From contig CALKHN010000102.1 in NCBI GenBank assembly GCA_937991535.1, forward strand, positions 62,001 to 126,000: a stretch of 64,000 nucleotides of DNA, written 5' to 3'. The translations under genes and the position numbers were made by a program. Shown here piece after piece: positions 62,263-64,000 of this stretch. The first letter of the stretch is position 1; the number at the start of each line of letters is the position of its first letter. Source of the DNA: an uncultured Sphingobacteriales bacterium. Its GTDB lineage: Bacteria; Bacteroidota; Bacteroidia; Chitinophagales; Chitinophagaceae. The notes under the pieces are model-generated. The model did no database searches. It was given only the letters and a program-made list of their open reading frames with translations, and was not told the origin of the DNA.

Positions 62263-62826
62263 TCAGGCTAATTTTTCAACCTGCATATAATTCAGTTCAA
62301 CAGGTGTAGCCCGGCCAAATATTTTTACGTTTACTTTTAATTTCTTCTTTTCATCATTCACCTCTTCAATAACGCCGTTAAAGTCATTGAAAGGTCCGTC
62401 AATGATCTTAATGGTTTCACCCACAATAAAGGGTTCACTCATTGTTACGCCACCATCGCTCATTTCATCAACCTTGCCCAGCATTTTATTTACTTCAACC
62501 TTGCGCAGGGCAATGGGATTTTCTTTACCCAGAAAATGAATGACACTATTGGTATTTTTAATGGTGGAAATGATTTCATCGTTGAGTTTACCGGGTTCTA
62601 CCTCAATCATCACATATCCGGGATAAAAGTTCCGTTCCCGCATCACTTTTTTGCCATTCTGCACTTTATATACCTTTTCCACCGGAAGAAAAACCTGTTT
62701 TACAACTTTGCCCCAATCGCTGCGCGCAATTTCTTTATCAAGGTATTCCTTTACCTTTCTTTCCTTACCACTCACTACGCGCAACACGTACCATTTGGTT
62801 TCCTGTTCATTAACTACTTCTTCCAT
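62263..62826 (-). CDS. nusG: Transcription termination/antitermination factor NusG
   Basis: 187 aa. NGN domain: KWYVLRVVSGKERKVKEYLDKEI, RERNFYPGYVMIEV, NSVIHFLG; C-terminal KOW: GETIKIIDGPFNDFNGVIEEVN. Binds RNA polymerase and couples it to Rho or ribosomes. 2 bp after secE. Unusually, no rplK follows: the transcript ends in a terminator. Confidence 0.96.
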   Translation of the reverse strand: MEEVVNEQETKWYVLRVVSGKERKVKEYLDKEIARSDWGKVVKQVFLPVEKVYKVQNGKKVMRERNFYPGYVMIEVEPGKLNDEIISTIKNTNSVIHFLGKENPIALRKVEVNKMLGKVDEMSDGGVTMSEPFIVGETIKIIDGPFNDFNGVIEEVNDEKKKLKVNVKIFGRATPVELNYMQVEKLA

Positions 62827-62828
62827 TA

Positions 62829-63023
62829 TTACTTAAATAAGGAGTAAACAAATTTTAATATCGAATTGCTGGCAAAGTCCATTACCCACACCAATGCAGT
62901 AATGATAATAGTAGCAATCAAAACGATGGTGGTAGACTGCTGCAATTGCTGCCAGGTGGGCCAGGTAACCTTTTCCATCAATTCATGATATGAATCTCTA
63001 AAGTATGCACCTATTTTATTCAT
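62829..63023 (-). CDS. secE: Preprotein translocase subunit SecE
   Basis: 64 aa from ATG 63023; the frame runs upstream into the tRNA gene, so the longer start is rejected. Cytoplasmic amphipathic helix YFRDSYHELMEKVTWPTWQQLQQ followed by a single transmembrane helix (IVLIATIIITALVWVMDF), the short form typical of most bacteria. Part of the SecYEG channel. Confidence 0.93.
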   Translation of the reverse strand: MNKIGAYFRDSYHELMEKVTWPTWQQLQQSTTIVLIATIIITALVWVMDFASNSILKFVYSLFK

Positions 63024-63038
63024 AAATATTTTTTCAAG

Positions 63039-63109
63039 CACGGGCACAAGGATTCGAACCCTGATCAAAGGTTTTGGAGACCTCTATTCTACCATTGAAC
63101 TATGCCCGT
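63039..63109 (-). tRNA. trnW: tRNA-Trp (CCA anticodon)
   Basis: 71 nt on the minus strand, cloverleaf checks out: acceptor ACGGGCA/TGCCCGT, D-arm GTTC...GAAT, anticodon stem GAGGT-CTCCAAA-ACCTT with anticodon CCA, T-arm CAGGG-TTCGAAT-CCTTG, discriminator G. The 3' CCA is not encoded. It sits between tuf and secE, the standard Bacteroidota position. Confidence 0.95.
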
Positions 63110-63115
63110 AAGAAA

Positions 63116-63235
63116 GCTAAAAGCTATTAGCAATCAGCTAACAGCTTTTAGTTATTATGTTCAAAGATACTAATTATCTTTTACAAGAGCCACACTTTTG
63201 GCTAACAGCTAAAAGGCTATTGGCTAAAAGCTTAT
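63116..63235. repeat. Heptad tracts between tuf and tRNA-Trp
   Basis: 63116-63152 reads GCTAAAA, GCTATTA, GCAATCA, GCTAACA, GCTTTTA and can fold into an imperfect 16-bp hairpin. 63198-63235 reads GCTAACA, GCTAAAAG, GCTATTG, GCTAAAA, and its end meets the tuf stop codon. The hairpin may terminate or process the tuf transcript. Confidence 0.8.
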
Positions 63236-64000
63236 TTTATGATTTCTGTTACCTGTCCGGCGCCCACCGTACGTCCGCCTTCGCGAATAGCAAATTTCAA
63301 CCCTTTTTCCATAGCAATCGGCTGAATCAGCTTAACCGAGAGTGATGTGTTATCGCCAGGCATAACCATTTCAGTTCCTGCAGGCAATTCTACTTCACCG
63401 GTAACATCGGTAGTACGGAAATAAAACTGCGGACGGTATTTATTGAAAAATGGAGTATGACGTCCACCCTCTTCCTTGCTCAATACATAAACTTCACCTT
63501 TAAATTCGGTGTGGGGGGTAATGGATCCTGGTTTGCAAATAACCATACCACGACGGATCTGGTTTTTTTCAATACCGCGGAGGAGTAAACCGGCGTTGTC
63601 ACCTGCTTCACCTTCATCCAACAGTTTACGGAACATTTCAACGCCGGTAACAGTAGATGTTAAAGGCTTTTCCATTAAACCAACGATTTCCACAGCTTCC
63701 TGGATTCTAACGCGGCCTCTTTCAATACGACCTGTAGCAACTGTACCACGACCTGTAATGGAGAACACGTCTTCAACACTCATCAGGAATGGTAAGTCAA
63801 CAGGGCGGGGAGGCAATGGAATATAGTCATCCACGGCTGCCATCAATTCATCAATAGCGCCAACCCATTTGGCATCGCCTGCCAAAGCACCGGTAGCAGA
63901 ACCCTTAATGATGGGCGTGTTATCGCCGTCGAAACCGTTTTTAGTCAACAACTCGCGAATTTCCATTTCTACCAGTTCCAGTAATTCGGGATCATCTACA
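63232..64000 (-). CDS. tuf: Elongation factor Tu, C-terminal part (cut by the window edge)
   Basis: The minus-strand frame is open to the right edge (VDDPELLELVEMEIREL continues into it), so about 256 of ~395 residues are shown: the end of the GTPase domain (GSATGALAGD), then domain 2 (VFSITGRGTVATGRIERG) and domain 3 (GGRHTPFFNKYRPQFYFRTTDVTG, REGGRTVGAGQVTEI). Delivers aminoacyl-tRNA to the ribosome. The switch and P-loop lie outside the window. Confidence 0.97.
   Translation of the reverse strand, partial: VDDPELLELVEMEIRELLTKNGFDGDNTPIIKGSATGALAGDAKWVGAIDELMAAVDDYIPLPPRPVDLPFLMSVEDVFSITGRGTVATGRIERGRVRIQEAVEIVGLMEKPLTSTVTGVEMFRKLLDEGEAGDNAGLLLRGIEKNQIRRGMVICKPGSITPHTEFKGEVYVLSKEEGGRHTPFFNKYRPQFYFRTTDVTGEVELPAGTEMVMPGDNTSLSVKLIQPIAMEKGLKFAIREGGRTVGAGQVTEIIK

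Noticed and set aside
63024..63068. Longer SecE start
   Set aside because: It would read through the 3' part of the tRNA-Trp gene.

Overview
The window looks like chromosomal DNA of a Bacteroidota member, most likely Chitinophagaceae or a close relative. Several starts are preceded by the Bacteroidota -7 box TAnnTTTG and few have a Shine-Dalgarno sequence. Secreted proteins often carry lipoboxes. The gene content (DarA/DarB-type resorcinol genes, SUMF1-NirK-SCO cluster, DUF1080 plus Gfo/Idh/MocA pairs, FucP-type sugar transporters, DUF4293, archaeal-type ProS) fits that group. The assignment is inferred from gene content and promoters, not from a marker phylogeny.

Layout. 1-3.6 kb: a broken 5' gene end, then a VWA/AAA+ pair related to Mg-chelatase subunits. 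3.7-7.6 kb (minus): a nitrite-reduction operon (outer-membrane barrel, NirK, SUMF1-like protein, SCO protein) with a palindromic Fnr-like site upstream. 7.9-9.6 kb: murB and a divergent NAD(P)-binding protein. 9.9-13.6 kb: a single-chain type IIG restriction-modification enzyme. 13.6-16.9 kb: two Gfo/Idh/MocA proteins and a DUF1080 lipoprotein. 17.2-19.7 kb: a LysM protein and an RNA m5C methyltransferase. 19.7-23.3 kb: the three-gene transhydrogenase operon, interrupted by a four-helix-bundle (S23/IVS-type) gene. 23.5-25.8 kb: a methyltransferase, folA and thyA. 25.9-29 kb: a MITE-like inverted-repeat element, GDPD, an ArgA-like GNAT and a small barrel protein. 29.2-38.8 kb (plus): a dialkylresorcinol/flexirubin-like cluster (DarA, DarB, BtrH-like, ABC transporter, ACP, ketosynthase, chain-length-factor-like protein). 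39-43.8 kb: secreted proteins, a FadL-type porin and proS. 44-52.5 kb: sugar transport and glycogen (three MFS transporters, glgC, glgA, ROK kinase). 52.5-57.8 kb: mixed housekeeping including glyA. 57.9-64 kb: yidC, pyrG, nusG, secE, tRNA-Trp and partial tuf.

The most striking feature is not a gene. About twenty intergenic tracts, spread over the whole window, have unrelated sequences (CAGGTTA, CACCTTT, GATTTGA, GCTAAAA, GTAAGTG, TTTGGTTCTTGTTA and others) but share a period of 7 nt, sometimes slipping to 8. They touch or supply stop codons, N-terminal extensions and C-terminal tails of genes. One lies in frame inside the m5C methyltransferase. One pair brackets the S23-type gene in the transhydrogenase operon. 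Four interrupt the resorcinol cluster. This is the best candidate here for an undescribed sequence-generating system. Cyanobacterial heptanucleotide STRR repeats are the closest precedent I know.
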